64,000 nucleotides of DNA, taken from contig CP093831.1 of NCBI GenBank assembly GCA_033063855.1, positions 20,398,001 to 20,462,000 of the forward strand, in the 5' to 3' direction. Under the pieces are notes generated by a model. The model did not search any database. It saw only the letters and a program-made list of their open reading frames with translations, and was not told the DNA's origin. Both the position numbers and the translations under genes were made by a program. Source of the DNA: Smittia aterrima (taxonomy: Eukaryota; Arthropoda; Insecta; Diptera; Chironomidae). Positions within the stretch are counted from its first letter, which is position 1; each line of letters starts with the position of its first letter. Of the stretch, positions 10,646 through 22,439 are shown one piece after another.

Positions 10646-10817
10646 AGTATAGTGTTGTCCATGGATCAACATAAACTTTTTAACTGCTGATGAACTATTA
10701 TTTGCACTCGCAATTAATAAAAAGGAAATATTTTTTTCGCAATTGCAGAAGTTTGTTTGTTTGATCCAGTATCATCAAGTATCTCTCTTCTGTGTCGTTT
10801 CCTTGGTATTAAAAATA

Positions 10818-12301
10818 TTACATTAAGAAAAAAAATTCAGCTGTTTCAACAGTTTCCAAGTTTATGGAAAATATTGTTTTGCTTAAATGACTGATTTGAA
10901 GAACATCAAGAGAGAGTAGGCGAATTGCAAAATCTGCAAATAGAATTGAATTTGATAAAGAAGCTGCGAAAAAACTTTTAGAAATCAATCTAACCGATTG
11001 GAAAGTTTGCATGTTAACTTCATTGAAAGTTCCCCTAAAGCCTTTAATTCTCTGAGCCATTAACAAAAGCATTTGCAGATTTCGTCTGTCGCTTGGTGTC
11101 ATTTCGTACCAATTTAGGTTCGTAACTGCAGCAATTAAGGTATCAATTCGTATAATTAGTCGATTGCCAAGCCAACAGAAAGCAAAAATTTGAGGAAATT
11201 GGACAGCGATCATCACAAAAATCGTCATGGTACCTGTTATAAGAGAAATAGATTAGGAGACTTCGCTTCACAGAGAATACTGTACCTGGCGGCTCAACTA
11301 GAATAGCGTAGAAATTCGTGCAGATAATCAAAGAAAGGATAGAGAACTCAACATTGAAGACAAACTTCAAGAGCTGTTGAACATCATTCATCCAATTGAG
11401 CATCAAATAACTTCTTTTAATCAGACCTTTAAACATTTCTTCTTCAGGTTTGTAGATAGACTCGTTCAAAAGCAATGTCATCTGCTCTACTTCCCAGCAC
11501 GAATGATTCATTAAAATGAATGTCACGGGAAAAAGATTCACCATAATTGTAACAGACGACATCAAGAACGCTACTTGAAAAATGTAATTGGCCAACCAAT
11601 CAACTTCGAAATTGAAGAAAATTACTCGAAAGTTTAGCGGCAAATTATTTTCGTTGATTTGGAAGAAGAAAACGCTCAAGATCATCACGAAAAACATGAA
11701 GAAAACTGAAGAGATTACAGGAACCACCAGCAGAAATTCTTGTGTGCAATATCTGGCAGTTAGGACCAAAGAGCTTTGCCCTTTAAGCGATCTCCTGAAA
11801 AAAAAATATTTGAAAACTATTTTTTAAAATTTATATCAAACAATTTAACTTTTTATCAATCAATCGATTCACCAAGTTTTCATATTCCTTGTGGAACACA
11901 CCGGCGTAGGTAATATCAATAGCCATTCTGAGAATTCCAACTGAAGGCGTTAAATGTCATCCAAAAATACTCTTTATCTAAATAAAAAATAATAATACTC
12001 ACGAAATGTCGCCATGACCTCGATCATACTCGATAAGTTAAGTTCCTCGATCTTGTTCAGAAAGTACCCGAAAACAACAAGGCAAGCTATGTTTTGCATA
12101 AAAGCAATTGAGTAGAAGCTAAAAAAAATCATTATCTTCATTCAGCCAAAATAATTTCTTAGGAGGGTTTTACATTTTAGAATATTTTCTCTGTTCATTA
12201 TAATCTTTAACAGGACGTAATAACTCAATTGAAAACTCCAATAACTTTGTAACCAACTTAGGATAAATGTTTTGGTCTTTAAAATACTTTCCGCAAAACA
12301 T
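10818..12301 (-). CDS. Insect odorant receptor (7tm_6)
   Basis: Seven-transmembrane odorant-gated channel subunit that assembles with Orco in sensory neuron membranes. Exons 12301-12174, 12118-12003, 11940-11850, 11794-11286 and 11233-10818, giving about 419 residues; each junction keeps frame. Multiple hydrophobic segments are evident (for example VVPVISSVFFMFFVMILSVF and FSILSLIICTNFYAILV). The diagnostic C-terminal block is present: W-Y-E-M, R-R-N-L-Q-M-L-L-L-M-A-Q-R, then TFQSV and a K-S-F-F-A segment corresponding to the usual S-Y-S-x-F motif. Receptors normally stop within about ten residues of this point; here the frame runs on for about 50 more, so the real 3' end could be a further spliced exon. 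No Drosophila orthologue can be named. Confidence 0.85.
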
Positions 12302-13296
12302 TTTACTCGATTAGAAGTCTAGAATGAACTGACCATTTTCACTCAAGAATCGGATATATTGGATAAACTGATAACTAGTCAATAATACATTACCATGGAT
12401 TTAAATAAAATAGTTGATAGTTCGGAGAACAGTTTATGTTTTGATTAAATATTCAAAAAACTTTTCTTTTTAATAATTCATTTAATTTTTAAATTATAAA
12501 ATATTAATATTGAAAACTTTGCTCAGTTATGTTTAAATTATTTTATTTCATTCAAGCAGGTAAACGTCGCTAAATAATTTCTCAAGAGAATATTTTAAGA
12601 GAATGATCAAGAATTAAAGAGAAGACTCAGCGAATGTCAATTTTAAATGATAAAAATCTGACTGCAATTCATGTTAGAGCAGATGCGACGTAATAGTAGA
12701 AACAAACGAGAGAAAGAAAAAAATCTTAAGAGTTCAATAGAATCAAAATATTTCTGTGAATGTATTGCACAAAAATATTTAACAGCTGAGAGCGTTCACT
12801 CTTATGTTTACCAATAAATACACATTCGCAAACAACGTGCACAGAACTTGCATACATTGAAAGTGATATGTCTCGTCACAGTATTTATTTAGTCTACTCA
12901 AAATCACACACTAACTCATAGTTAAAATTTCCCTTCAATTCTCAAACGAGAATCAGTCGTCGCTGTTCTCTTCGTTTAGTAAAACGTTTTTATCGAATGC
13001 ATCAAAGTAATAGTTGCTTTGTTTAAATAAAAAAATTTGTTTAACTTCGGAGTAAGTTGTCGATACGTTTAAAATTTAATTGTGTTTTTACATCAACTTT
13101 CAAAATAGTTTTACACTTCTCAATCAGAAGTGAAACGCTCAGCTACACAAACAAGCGATTATGTTTTATTTATAAATATCTTAAGTAAAACTAGTGAGAC
13201 CTCGTCAAATCGAAGACGCGTAAAGCGATAAGGGAAAATAAATCAAAGCTATCAAGAAATTAAAATTTATCTGTTATCAATCATTGACTGATAAGG
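12302..13296. other. Divergent intergenic region, odorant receptor / MFSD8-like
   Basis: About 1 kb of AT-rich DNA between two divergently transcribed genes; it must hold both promoters and the 5' leader of the transporter. No TATA box or coding exon identified. Confidence 0.5.
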
Positions 13297-15178
13297 ATGG
13301 AAGAGGAACAGCGGCGATTAGCAGTAGCAGCTGATGATGTTGAGAACTTGAAGATTGCTCACAAGCAAATACTCGAGACTGATGATGAGAAGAGAAAGCG
13401 TTTGATGTCTTTGAGAATAATTTATTTTACAATGTTCCTCATGACACTTGGCTTCTCGATCATTCTTACAGGCATATGGCCTTACCTCGACAAAGTAAGT
13501 TTGTCTCGATAAGGTGAAAACCTTGACCTTAAAATATGTCGATCAACTCTTTAATGATTGAATTATTTTTTAGCTGAGTCCAGGCGCGGGAAAAACATTC
13601 ATGGGATTCATTGTAGCCGGTAAATTATATTTAATGAACCATAGCGTGATTGTCTCTAATTTATTTGGCTTTAGCAAATCCTCTTGGGCAAATGATCTTC
13701 TCGCCGCTCTTTGGCTTTTGGTCAAACAAAGTGTCTTCCATTCGGATACCGTTTTGTGTCTCACTGATTATATTTTGTGGAGCTTCTGCCCTTTATTCGT
13801 CACTCGATCATATTGAGAACAACGCACATTATTGGATGTTGATAGCACGATTTTTCGTCGGAGTTTCTTCTGCCAATATTGTAATTTGTCGTAGTTACTT
13901 GTCAGCTGCAACGACTTTAGATGAGAGAACGAAAGCTGTTTCAATTCTCACACTTGCACAGACTCTTGGTGAGAAATCTTGACAAAAAAATAATTTTTAA
14001 TAAGGATTTTTTTAAATTGCAGGTTTCATATTTGGACCGAGCCTTCAAGGAGCTTTCACGCCATTGGGCAGTGATGGTTTTGTGTTCTTAAAGATTTTCC
14101 ACATAAATATGTACTCGGCACCGGGTTGGGTTAACGTCTTCCTTGGACTCATCAATTTCATTTTGTTTTTACCAACGTTCTTCCAAGATCACCGAGTAGC
14201 TGCTCGAGAGCAAATGCTTCTCCATGGAAAGGAAACAGAAAAGGAAGCTTGGAAAGCAATTAAACCTGATTATCTCACATCTTGGGCTCTAATCTTCTCG
14301 CTTTTCGTTTTCGTATTCAATTTTGTGCTCCTGGAAAGCCTTGGCACGCCTCTTACAATGGAACAGTTTGCGTGGACAAAGACTCAGGCTCTTAAAAACA
14401 TGGCTTACATCATGACTGCTGGAGGCTTCATCGCCTGTGTAACTTTTTTACTGATCACACCTTTGTGCAAGAAATTCCGGGAGGGTCAAGTGCTTATTTT
14501 AGGAGGATTCTTGCTTATGGTGATTGGTAGATTAGTTCATATCCCTTATGGAAATATCATGCCAAAACTCGCAATCGATCGAGAGCTAGTTATGCCCAAT
14601 AATACAATTGAAATTCTCGCTGAAGACGATCCGAGAGTTTTGGGCTGTCCAGTTTCACAGGAATGGTGCAAAACAACTCCAGCTTTAGGGTTCGAAGCTT
14701 TTATCAATCTTGATTTACTAAACTTACATATCAAATTATTTAGGTTCGAAGCTTTTATCATTGGATACTTGCTGACAAGCATTGGCTATCCAATCGGATT
14801 AACTCTTATTCAAACGATATTTTCTAAAGTCCTTGGTCCAAGACCACAAGGTGTTTGGCAGGGTAAGTTAATAATTATAACCAAATGAAAACTGGCGAAT
14901 TTTTTGAAAATAATTTTATTTTAGGATTGATGACTGCGAGCGGCTGTCTAAGTAGAATTTTGGGGCCTATCTGCGTTAGTGTTTTATACGCTCGCTATGG
15001 CACGTTTTGGCTTTCAACAGTTACTGCTCTTATGATGACAATTCCAATGATTTGGTTAATTCTAGTCAGGAAACGGCTTGTCATAACAAGCTCCGATGTT
15101 AAAAATTCTGTTGAATTAGAAACTTTTGATGTTAAAGAAAAATCAAACGGAAATGAGAAAGCCGCTTATAATTGTTAA
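13297..15178 (+). CDS. MFSD8: Lysosomal major facilitator transporter, MFSD8/CLN7-like
   Basis: Twelve-helix MFS protein; the human relative CLN7 is a lysosomal chloride channel mutated in neuronal ceroid lipofuscinosis. Exons 13297-13494, 13574-13619, 13675-13968, 14023-14689, 14744-14862 and 14925-15178; 525 residues (human 518). Matches in order: MFLMTLGFSIILTGIWPYL, NPLGQMIFSPLFGFWSN, VVxRSY-like VICRSYLSAAT followed by L-x-E-R-T, LGFIFGPSLQ, INMYSAPGW, TPLTMEQFAWT, the lumenal DDPRVLGCPVSQEWCKTTP loop, SKVLGPRPQGVWQG and TASGCLSRILGP. An N-terminal Asp/Glu-rich cytosolic tail is present. Intron 4 (14690-14743) is unusual: if retained it adds 18 in-frame residues and duplicates FEAFI. Splicing it restores the family alignment. 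Confidence 0.93.
14689..14706 (+). repeat. 18-bp direct repeat, copy 1 (exon/intron border)
   Basis: GGTTCGAAGCTTTTATCA, overlapping the donor of intron 4 of the MFSD8-like gene. The second identical copy is 54 bp downstream. Confidence 0.95.
14743..14760 (+). repeat. 18-bp direct repeat, copy 2 (intron/exon border)
   Basis: Identical to 14689-14706 and overlapping the acceptor; the spacing of 54 bp equals the intron length. Between the copies is TACTAAAC (14717-14724), a perfect branch-site-like motif. Confidence 0.95.
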
Positions 15179-15519
15179 TAACTTGTAAAATTCTAACTAT
15201 AAGTTGACGAGAGAAATTTAAGACAAATGAAATAGTCAAATGAAAAATGTCAGAATGTGTTCAACTTCAAATTACAATTTTTAATTATAAATAAATCGAA
15301 TTTTGTACAATGAAATAAAAGCTTATTAAGAAAATTACCAATTTTTTTAAAAAAGCATCAAATGCGAATCGCACTGTTCAATAGTATAAAAGCGAACCGC
15401 AGTTGATGTCAAGAGAACTTTAGTCAACGAAAAAATATCAAAGACAGCAAACGTAAAAATTTGAAGTGCAATATTCAATTCGAAGTGTCAATTTATAAAA
15501 GTAAAATAAACAAATCAAA
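15179..15519. other. Intergenic, MFSD8-like 3' end to Chchd2 promoter
   Basis: About 340 bp. AATAAA-type signals occur near 15290 and 15314 and could serve the upstream transporter. The rest is the Chchd2 promoter and leader, without a clear core motif. Confidence 0.5.
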
Positions 15520-16419
15520 ATGCCACGACGAGGACGATCAGCATCACCGCCAGCCCCGGCTCGCAGGTAAAAGTTAAATCCAACAGAAATTTAGAGAGAA
15601 TTTCACGAATAGGTTAAAAATGTGTTGCATCATCCGAATCTGGAAATTTCTAATGAAAAATAATAATAATAATTAGCAAGACGTTGATGTTGACAGCTAA
15701 TTGAAAGTTTACAGAAGATTCGCCATTCTTTTTATGATTTTATCGAAAAGAGACTCAAAGTCCAGAAATTTCGCTAGTGACGACACTATCATTCGATTAT
15801 TAGTCTGTCTCAAAGTTCACGAAACATCTTTTGGCTAGCGTCCAATCTTATCACATGATCTTTGTTTGCAATTTACAAACCAAATCGTGAAATTGTCATC
15901 GTGATTCACCAATCAGTGTTTATCAAATCTTCATTATCTTTCTCTTAAAGACAAATGGCCCCAGCAAGGCAAGCTTCACCTCCTCCAGCTCAAAGAGCTG
16001 CTGCCCCTCCAGCGCCAGTAGCTGCACCACCATCAGCTGTAGGACCAGCTGCACCACAAGGACCAAGTAAATATATTTAGAAACGTTTAAATATTTCGAT
16101 TACTTATATAAATATTTTTGTTTTAGGCATGATGGCCGGTATCGCTCAAACCGCTGCTGGAGTTGCTATCGGATCAGTTGCTGGTCACGCAATCACCGGA
16201 ATGTTCAGCGGTGGATCATCATCGGAAGCCCAAAATCGTAGCGAAGCTCCCGCTCAGCAACAATCGGCAGTTCCAATCTCTCAGAACGAACAACAACAAG
16301 GTCCATGCGCATGGGAAATCAAGCAATTCCTTCAATGCGCTCAACAGCAATCAGATCTTACTCTTTGTGATGGCTTTAACGAGGCAATTAGACAGTGCAA
16401 ATCAGCCAATCATATGTAA
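15520..16419 (+). CDS. Chchd2: CHCHD2/CHCHD10-type mitochondrial twin CX9C protein
   Basis: Small intermembrane-space protein that supports respiratory chain function and cristae; human CHCHD2 is a Parkinson disease gene. Exons 15520-15566, 15951-16066 and 16127-16419; 151 residues (usual about 150). An Arg/Pro/Ala-rich N-terminal targeting region (MPRRGRSASPPAPARR) is followed by the conserved hydrophobic helix MMAGIAQTAAGVAIGSVAGH, the AITGMF motif, a Gln/Ser linker, and a CHCH domain with two exact CX9C pairs (CAWEIKQFLQC and CDGFNEAIRQC). The 384-nt first intron is long for this window. Confidence 0.96.
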
Positions 16420-17730
16420 ATCATCACCAGAAGCTTTTCTGTATCCGATTTGTTGGTTCCTTTCAATTTTCCTGTACTTCAACTGATCCTGATTTTCAAG
16501 CAAATATTTTCCTCTTCAGTTTCAACTTTAGTTTGTAACACAAGCGACATTCGTTATATTAAAGCTTTCAGTTAGTAAAACTTGAATCGGAGAAAGCTTC
16601 TTACAACAGAGTGAAACTCGAAAATAGAATGCAAATATGAAAATATTTAGAAAAAATGAAATAAATTAATTGAATTTGACATCTTTACGGTAAAACGTGA
16701 TGATAGAAAAAAAGAGTTTTGTTTACATTTTTTCCTCTTCTTCACAGTCTTGGTCTCTAAGTCAACACACTTAACCAACTCAATCACTTGCCATGAATGA
16801 AGAGATAAATAAATAAGTTTGACATTGAACACGCTTCCGACTGAAAGTTCAACAATCTTTTGATTCAGTGCAATGAAAATAAATGGGCCAAGTTGAGATT
16901 TGTGATCAGCAAACTTCAAGTGATACACGATCAGCTGATTACTTAACGCAATTTGAAATTAGCATCTTGTTTATTCGCCTTGTTTGAATCGTTTTATTTA
17001 CCACTCGTAAGTTTGAAGCCGACGAGTCTAAGAAGATAACAAGGATGTCTTGGAATTTTTTCGTCTTAATTTCTTAAGATGACAACACTTGAGATGAATT
17101 TCTTAGATTACACTCAAGTATCAAAAAAACAATGGAAACTTCAATTATAAAACGTTTCGGGATGAGATACCATAGAATCTCTTGAAAACTCTCAACTGAA
17201 GGTCAGACGCTGACGCAACTTCTGCCATGAATCAAAAATAAATTAGATTTTTTTGCTCTATACAACAAATTAGGGTTCTTTGAAAAAAAAAACAAGAATC
17301 CACGCCTTCGACGCACAAGCCTTTAACGATTAACGTTCTCTCTTTTGCTTCAGTTACAATATTTCTGATGAGTAATTACTTCAACAGTCTATAGACTTTT
17401 ACTATTGATCTTCGAATAATTCTCAATTGTTGTGAGAGTAAAGACACAACAAGATATTATTTTGCGAGGAATAATTTTATGAACTAATAGTTTCTTCTTC
17501 ATCTCGCGAGAGCAGCCGTAATGGTTTAGACTGGATGTGATGCTAAAGTGATGACAAACATCTTCAGTCGCGATCAAGACTCGCACTGAGATAAACGCGT
17601 TTGTGGGACTAAATGTTGATTTATGAATCAAGCGTTGATACTAAAGCAAGCAAAAATTATTGTTACGAAAAAGTTAAGGTGAAGAAAAAGAAATATTTAA
17701 ATAAATCTGTGAAGTGAAAAATAATCAAAC
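16420..17730. other. Intergenic, Chchd2 to first ABCH gene
   Basis: About 1.3 kb, AT-rich. A 93-codon open frame on the minus strand (16928-16647) has no family resemblance and is not accepted. This stretch holds the Chchd2 3' UTR and the ABCH promoter. Confidence 0.5.
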
Positions 17731-20124
17731 ATGAATGTGATAAAAGTGACAAACGCATACAAAGAATATCGATCAGGTGGCGAGTCGAAAGTGATCTTGA
17801 ACAATTTAAATATGACGGTCGAGGCAGGAACAATGTGAGATGAAGATTTTATAATAAATTGTTTTGTAATTAAGACGCAAAAAATTTTCAGTTATGCTCT
17901 CATGGGATCTTCTGGTTGTGGAAAGACAACTTTGATTTCATGTCTCGTGGGAATAAAAAATTTAGAGGGTGGATCTGTTCAGATCTTTGGAGATTCAAAT
18001 AAATCTAACAATTCAAGAATTGGTTACATGCCACAAGAAACTGCTTTGATCGGTGAGTTTACGATCGCAGAGATGGTTTGGTTCTACGGAACGATGTTTG
18101 GATTGAGCTCTAGAAAAATTGAGGAACGTTTGAGCTTTTTGAGTAAACTTCTTGAGCTCCCAAGTCGAAATAAAATAGTCAGAGAGTGCAGTGGAGGACA
18201 ACAACGGCGAATTTCTTTTGCTTTGACTCTCGTACATGAACCAGAGCTTTTGATTCTTGATGAGCCAACTGTTGGAGTTGATCCTTTGCTAAGAAGTAAA
18301 ATCTGGGATTATCTCGTCGATCTCACAAGTACAAAGAAAGTAACAGTGCTGCTCTCGACTCATTACATCGAAGAAGCGAGACAATCGACACACATCGGAC
18401 TGATGCGAAATGGTGTTCAAATCGCTGAAGACTCTCCTGGAAACATTATGAGAATCACTGAGACTTCAAACTTAGAGGAAGCTTTTCTGAAACTAAGCGA
18501 GAGACAGGAATACAAAAGCTCAGATCGAATGATTTCAAATGATTGCCGACCAATGGACACCGAGGTGATAAGTGATGAACAAACCTCATTCACTTCAAGA
18601 AAAAACTCGAGAGATATTTACATTGGGAAGAAACTTACAAACTACAAAATTATTAGTGCGCTGTTGACGAAAAATCTTCTGCAGATTGCTCGAAACATTG
18701 AGTAAGTTTTTTCGGGTTTCAAGAACGTTCAAAAACGTAACAACACTTCAAATCTTTTAGCGTCGTTTTGATAGCGACCATGATCCCATTGATCGGATGT
18801 ATCTGCTTACATTACGGGATTGGCGGAAGAATTCAAGGTCTTACGCTTGGAATAATCAACAATGAAGTCGCAAATATAAATGAATGCTTTAACGATTCTT
18901 TGATCACTGCGAAGGTAGATGGTTTTAACTGCGAGATAAGTAAAGTTTCTTGTCGATTTATTAATGAGATGGGCGATGGATTTGCAGGAAAGGTAACTCG
19001 TTTTTTTCGATGACTTAGATTGTCTCCTCACAATTTTTGTTCTAGAAATATTACAAAAGCTCACACGAAGCTTACAGAGATGCAAAAGCTGGTGAAATCA
19101 TCGGATTCATCGAGTTCGCTTCGAACTTTTCAGAATCACTATCGCTCTTTGATATTTCTGCCATTGACTTCACTGACAACGGAATAATTGAAGTTCATCT
19201 CGATCAATCAGATATTCAGAAAACTCTTTACCTAAGACTTAAGCTTCATGACGTTTTTAAAAATTTCACTGAGAAGCTTATGCTTGACTGTGGAAATCAA
19301 AAAAAAGCGGGAAGTCTGCCAATTGTGTTTGAAGCACTTTTCGGAAAGATTAACTACGATATCCAACGATCGATAGTTCCCGGTTTTATCTTAGCGTAAG
19401 TTAAACTTAATTCTTCTTGCAATGACTAAAAGAAATTTGGGTTTTTCAGTGCATCATTTGCGTTGTCATCTTACATTACGTCAATCAGTTTAATCGAAGA
19501 ACGCGTCTCTGGAGTTTGGAATAGAGCTTTGGTTGCTGGAGCTCGTCCCGTCCATTTTTTGTTAAGTCACATCATGGTCGGTTCGCTCATTCTTTTCATT
19601 CAATTCCTCGAGTACATTGTTTACACACTCGTGTTTCTTACCTCGCCACAAATGACGATCAACACTGTGGTTTTGCTGACGATACTTTTGCTTATGACGG
19701 GATTCGCTGGATTGTTCTTTGGATTATTGCTCTCTTCCATCATGAGTTCATCTTTTGAGTCTTTGACCTTTGCGCAATTCTTCATTTATCCGGCGATGTT
19801 TCTCAGCGGTAAGCTCGTGTCATTAACATTGAATTACTGACTATTGAACTTTTAATATTTTCAGGCGTCATGTGGCCATTTGAAGCAATTCCCGTTGGTC
19901 TCCAATACGTTGGACGACTTTTGCCATTCGCTCTCCCGTCAAACGCGTTTAGAAATATTTTATTCAAAGACTCCACGATTTGTGACCCAAGTGTTTATTA
20001 TGCTTTTGCTGTTTTGTCAGGATGGATTGTTGTTCAACTCGCTCTATGCTTTTGGTTCAATACTGAGAGAGATGGAAAGAAAAAGAACTTCGAAGGTCAA
20101 ACCAACGCGAGCTTTGTAAATTGA
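17731..20124 (+). CDS. ABCH-type half ABC transporter, copy 1
   Basis: Half-transporter with NBD first and an ABC2-type membrane domain after it, as in the insect ABCH subfamily (Drosophila snu and relatives, linked to cuticular lipid barrier). Exons 17731-17834, 17892-18701, 18761-18992, 19046-19395, 19450-19808, 19865-20124; 704 residues. Walker A GSSGCGKTT (about 40-48), Q-loop region GYMPQE, signature CSGGQQRR, Walker B LLILDEPTVGVDP and H-loop STHYIEEA are intact. A long extracellular loop with paired Cys follows the first membrane helix, then about five more helices ending near the C-terminus. The middle of exon 2 is nearly identical to copy 2 (see repeat entries), although the membrane halves differ widely. 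An AATAAA lies near 20153. Confidence 0.93.
18014..18498 (+). repeat. Near-identical NBD tract, copy in first ABCH gene
   Basis: About 485 bp inside exon 2, running from just before the Q-loop to after the H-loop. Against 22742-23226 I count about eight substitutions, all silent. Sequence on both sides drops sharply in similarity. Confidence 0.9.
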
Positions 20125-20320
20125 ATAACAAAAGGATTTTATTGATTTCTTTAAATAAAATTTGGAACAATGAAGAAATATTTCCAAAGACGCTCAAGAA
20201 ACAAAAGGAACCACAACGATGACTTTCAATTTTTCAGGTTCCCAAATATAAAAATTTATCTGTAATCATCAGAAGAACTAGTCAAATCTATCTCACCAGA
20301 AAGCTCAAGAAAATACATAT

Positions 20321-21651
20321 TCATTGGATGATCAACTCGACATTTTCAGAATTTTTGATGTACTTATGCTTGTGATCGTTGAAAAGCTTTGTGAGAGCTT
20401 CAACGTACAGAGCGTGCATTGCATCGACTTCTTTTTGTGATGGCGTTTCATTTCTTTTAACTTCTATTGGGGCGCCAATGACTATGGTGATTGGAAGATG
20501 ATGGGGAAGTATACCAGAAGAGTTTTCAGTGATTCCTATGCCAGATGCAATGTAAAGAGGGATTCCGGTCCACTTCTTGACAAATTCTTGGAATTTACGT
20601 ATTTTCGTTCCTGGTTCGTTGTTTACTTGATCGATAACATCGTCTTCTCCAAAAGAGTAGCAAGGTACGAGAGGGACGCCTGTTTCAATTGCAATTTTTA
20701 CGAAACCTTTGCGATTTTTAAGAATGACAAGATTTACTCCTCGACGGGCTTCAATAGTTTCTCGAGCTCCTCCAGGAACAAGAAGAACCTGTTTTTAAAA
20801 ACAAAAGTTATATTTATTTAAGATCACTTGGAAATTCAATAAAAATACGGCATTAGATGTCAATCCATCGTTGTTTGAAATAGCGTGTTTGCTATTCGAT
20901 TGTAGTAACATGTTGACGATGCTCTTTTTGCTTGCAGATATATTTCCAAAGGCAAACATTAATTCGCGAAACAAAGGGATACAAAAGTGAAGATTCTAGT
21001 AGAAAGAAGACATCAAATTACACTCAAAAGAATACCTTGATGTCAATAACATACCAAAGTACATAATTTCGTTCTGATTCCCGGAAAAAGTTTTTGAAAG
21101 TTCGAATGGCTCGACATGCCAATACCGATAATGCCGAAACTGTGAACATGAGTATGGCAGAAGGTAAATTAGTTTGTCATTATAATGCTAATTTACGCTA
21201 ACTTACGCGCATAACCCGTGCGGGTGAGAAATTAAAAAATAATTTCTAGTTGCCGGCAAATCAGCAGTCTTAACAGTCGTGATTGGGAAATAGTTGCAGT
21301 AATGTTTCAGCCATGCTGCCGAACGCACAAGTTCAGATCTAAAGTAAAATTGAAATATCGAGTTGAGACAAAAATAGTTTAATAAACTACTAACCCTTGT
21401 CCACGTCGACAGCTACAGTCTTTATACCAATAGATTGCATAACAAATGCAGAAGAGCTTTCCGATAACTCCAAAATAGAACTGGATTTATTTGTGACATT
21501 AGAACTCTCAACTCTCAATTGATTAAATAATTTCACTTACCATGGAACAAACACAGACGAATAAAGATAGAAGTTGACCGTAAAACGAAATGGCAATCAA
21601 AATAAAAATGCTGAGAGCCCCATGGATGTTTTTCCACCAAGCAGAATCCAT
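20321..21651 (-). CDS. DGAT2/MGAT-family acyl-CoA acyltransferase
   Basis: ER-membrane enzyme that acylates diacylglycerol or monoacylglycerol to form storage lipid. Exons 21651-21541, 21480-21395, 21338-21207, 21139-21055, 20995-20849 and 20788-20321; 342 residues, normal for the family. Two N-terminal hydrophobic segments (IFILIAISFYGQLLSLFVCV and FYFGVIGKLFCICYAIYW) precede the catalytic HPHG motif in YFLISHPHGL. Then come FPGIRTKLCTL, VPGGARETIEAR (canonical form VGGxxEAL), KNRKGFVKIA, VPCYSFGEDD and PITIVIGAPIEV. Exact substrate and orthologue among the fly Dgat2-type cluster cannot be set. It is encoded on the opposite strand between the two ABCH copies. Confidence 0.93.
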
Positions 21652-22439
21652 TTTACGTATTCTTCTATACTTATTATTGATCAACAATTTATTTTTTAAT
21701 TTAAAATAAAGTATTAACACCTCAAGAGTGGTACACCTGAAACGAAGGCACTCAGAGCAACAACCGTCACTAGAATGAAAGAGACCTAAATTTCCGAAAG
21801 TCTTGGTAATTTTGAAATTTGCACAGCTGTTTTTTAGAAAATAAATAAGCGAGCGACAAAAAATATTTCATTCATCATTGTGTTTGAATAAATTTCTGCT
21901 GAAAACTTTCCTAGTTTCAAGTATTTTTTAAATATGTCATTTGAGATAATGAAATATCAAAAACTTAGAGAAGAACTGCAGCATTCATTTTTTATTTTCA
22001 GTAAATTGAATTGCATTTATGTTCTAAATATTTTTCCTAAGCATTAATGCGGATTTATTGTTGTCTCCTTATTTATTGAAGAATGAAGTAATTAGAAAAA
22101 ATCATTCTTCTCGCGATCGTCAGAAGTTTAAATCAAAAAGCTTGCAAATCTAATTTTTATGCAAAAATTCTTTTGGTCACAGTTTTGTATTGAGTAAAGC
22201 TTTTTTCACTCAATACATATGAACCTCGAGGCAATATCAAACCAACCGTCAATTATCTTTTCTAAAAATCAGTTCAATTAAATGCAAACACTGAACACAC
22301 GGTAAAGATGAGAATCATTCTCGTTCGTTAGTAGATAATTACATTTTACATAAAACTTCTGTTCTCAACCAGCTTCGTGTTCAAATAGTATTTGAGTCTT
22401 CATCGATCACAGTACGAAAAAATATTTAAAGAAATAAAA
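21652..22439. other. Divergent spacer, acyltransferase / second ABCH gene
   Basis: About 790 bp that must carry promoters for both genes. AT-rich; no TATA box or open frame of note. Confidence 0.5.

Larger units (their letters stand above)
10230..10817. other. Intergenic spacer with a degenerate direct repeat
   Basis: About 590 bp between the DUF1091 gene and the odorant receptor 3' end. No coding exon is seen. It holds a 26-bp imperfect repeat whose centre resembles a splice donor (listed separately). Confidence 0.5.

Noticed and set aside
14689..14700. GGTTCGAAGC resembling a tRNA B box
   Set aside because: No A box or cloverleaf around it; it is part of the coding direct repeat of the MFSD8-like gene.
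16647..16928. 93-codon minus-strand frame with a KKRKKCK cluster
   Set aside because: A nuclear-signal-like patch alone is not evidence of a gene; no homologue recognised.
20498..20821. Plus-strand open frame of 107 codons
   Set aside because: It is the antisense shadow of the last acyltransferase exon, whose minus-strand protein clearly matches the DGAT2 family.
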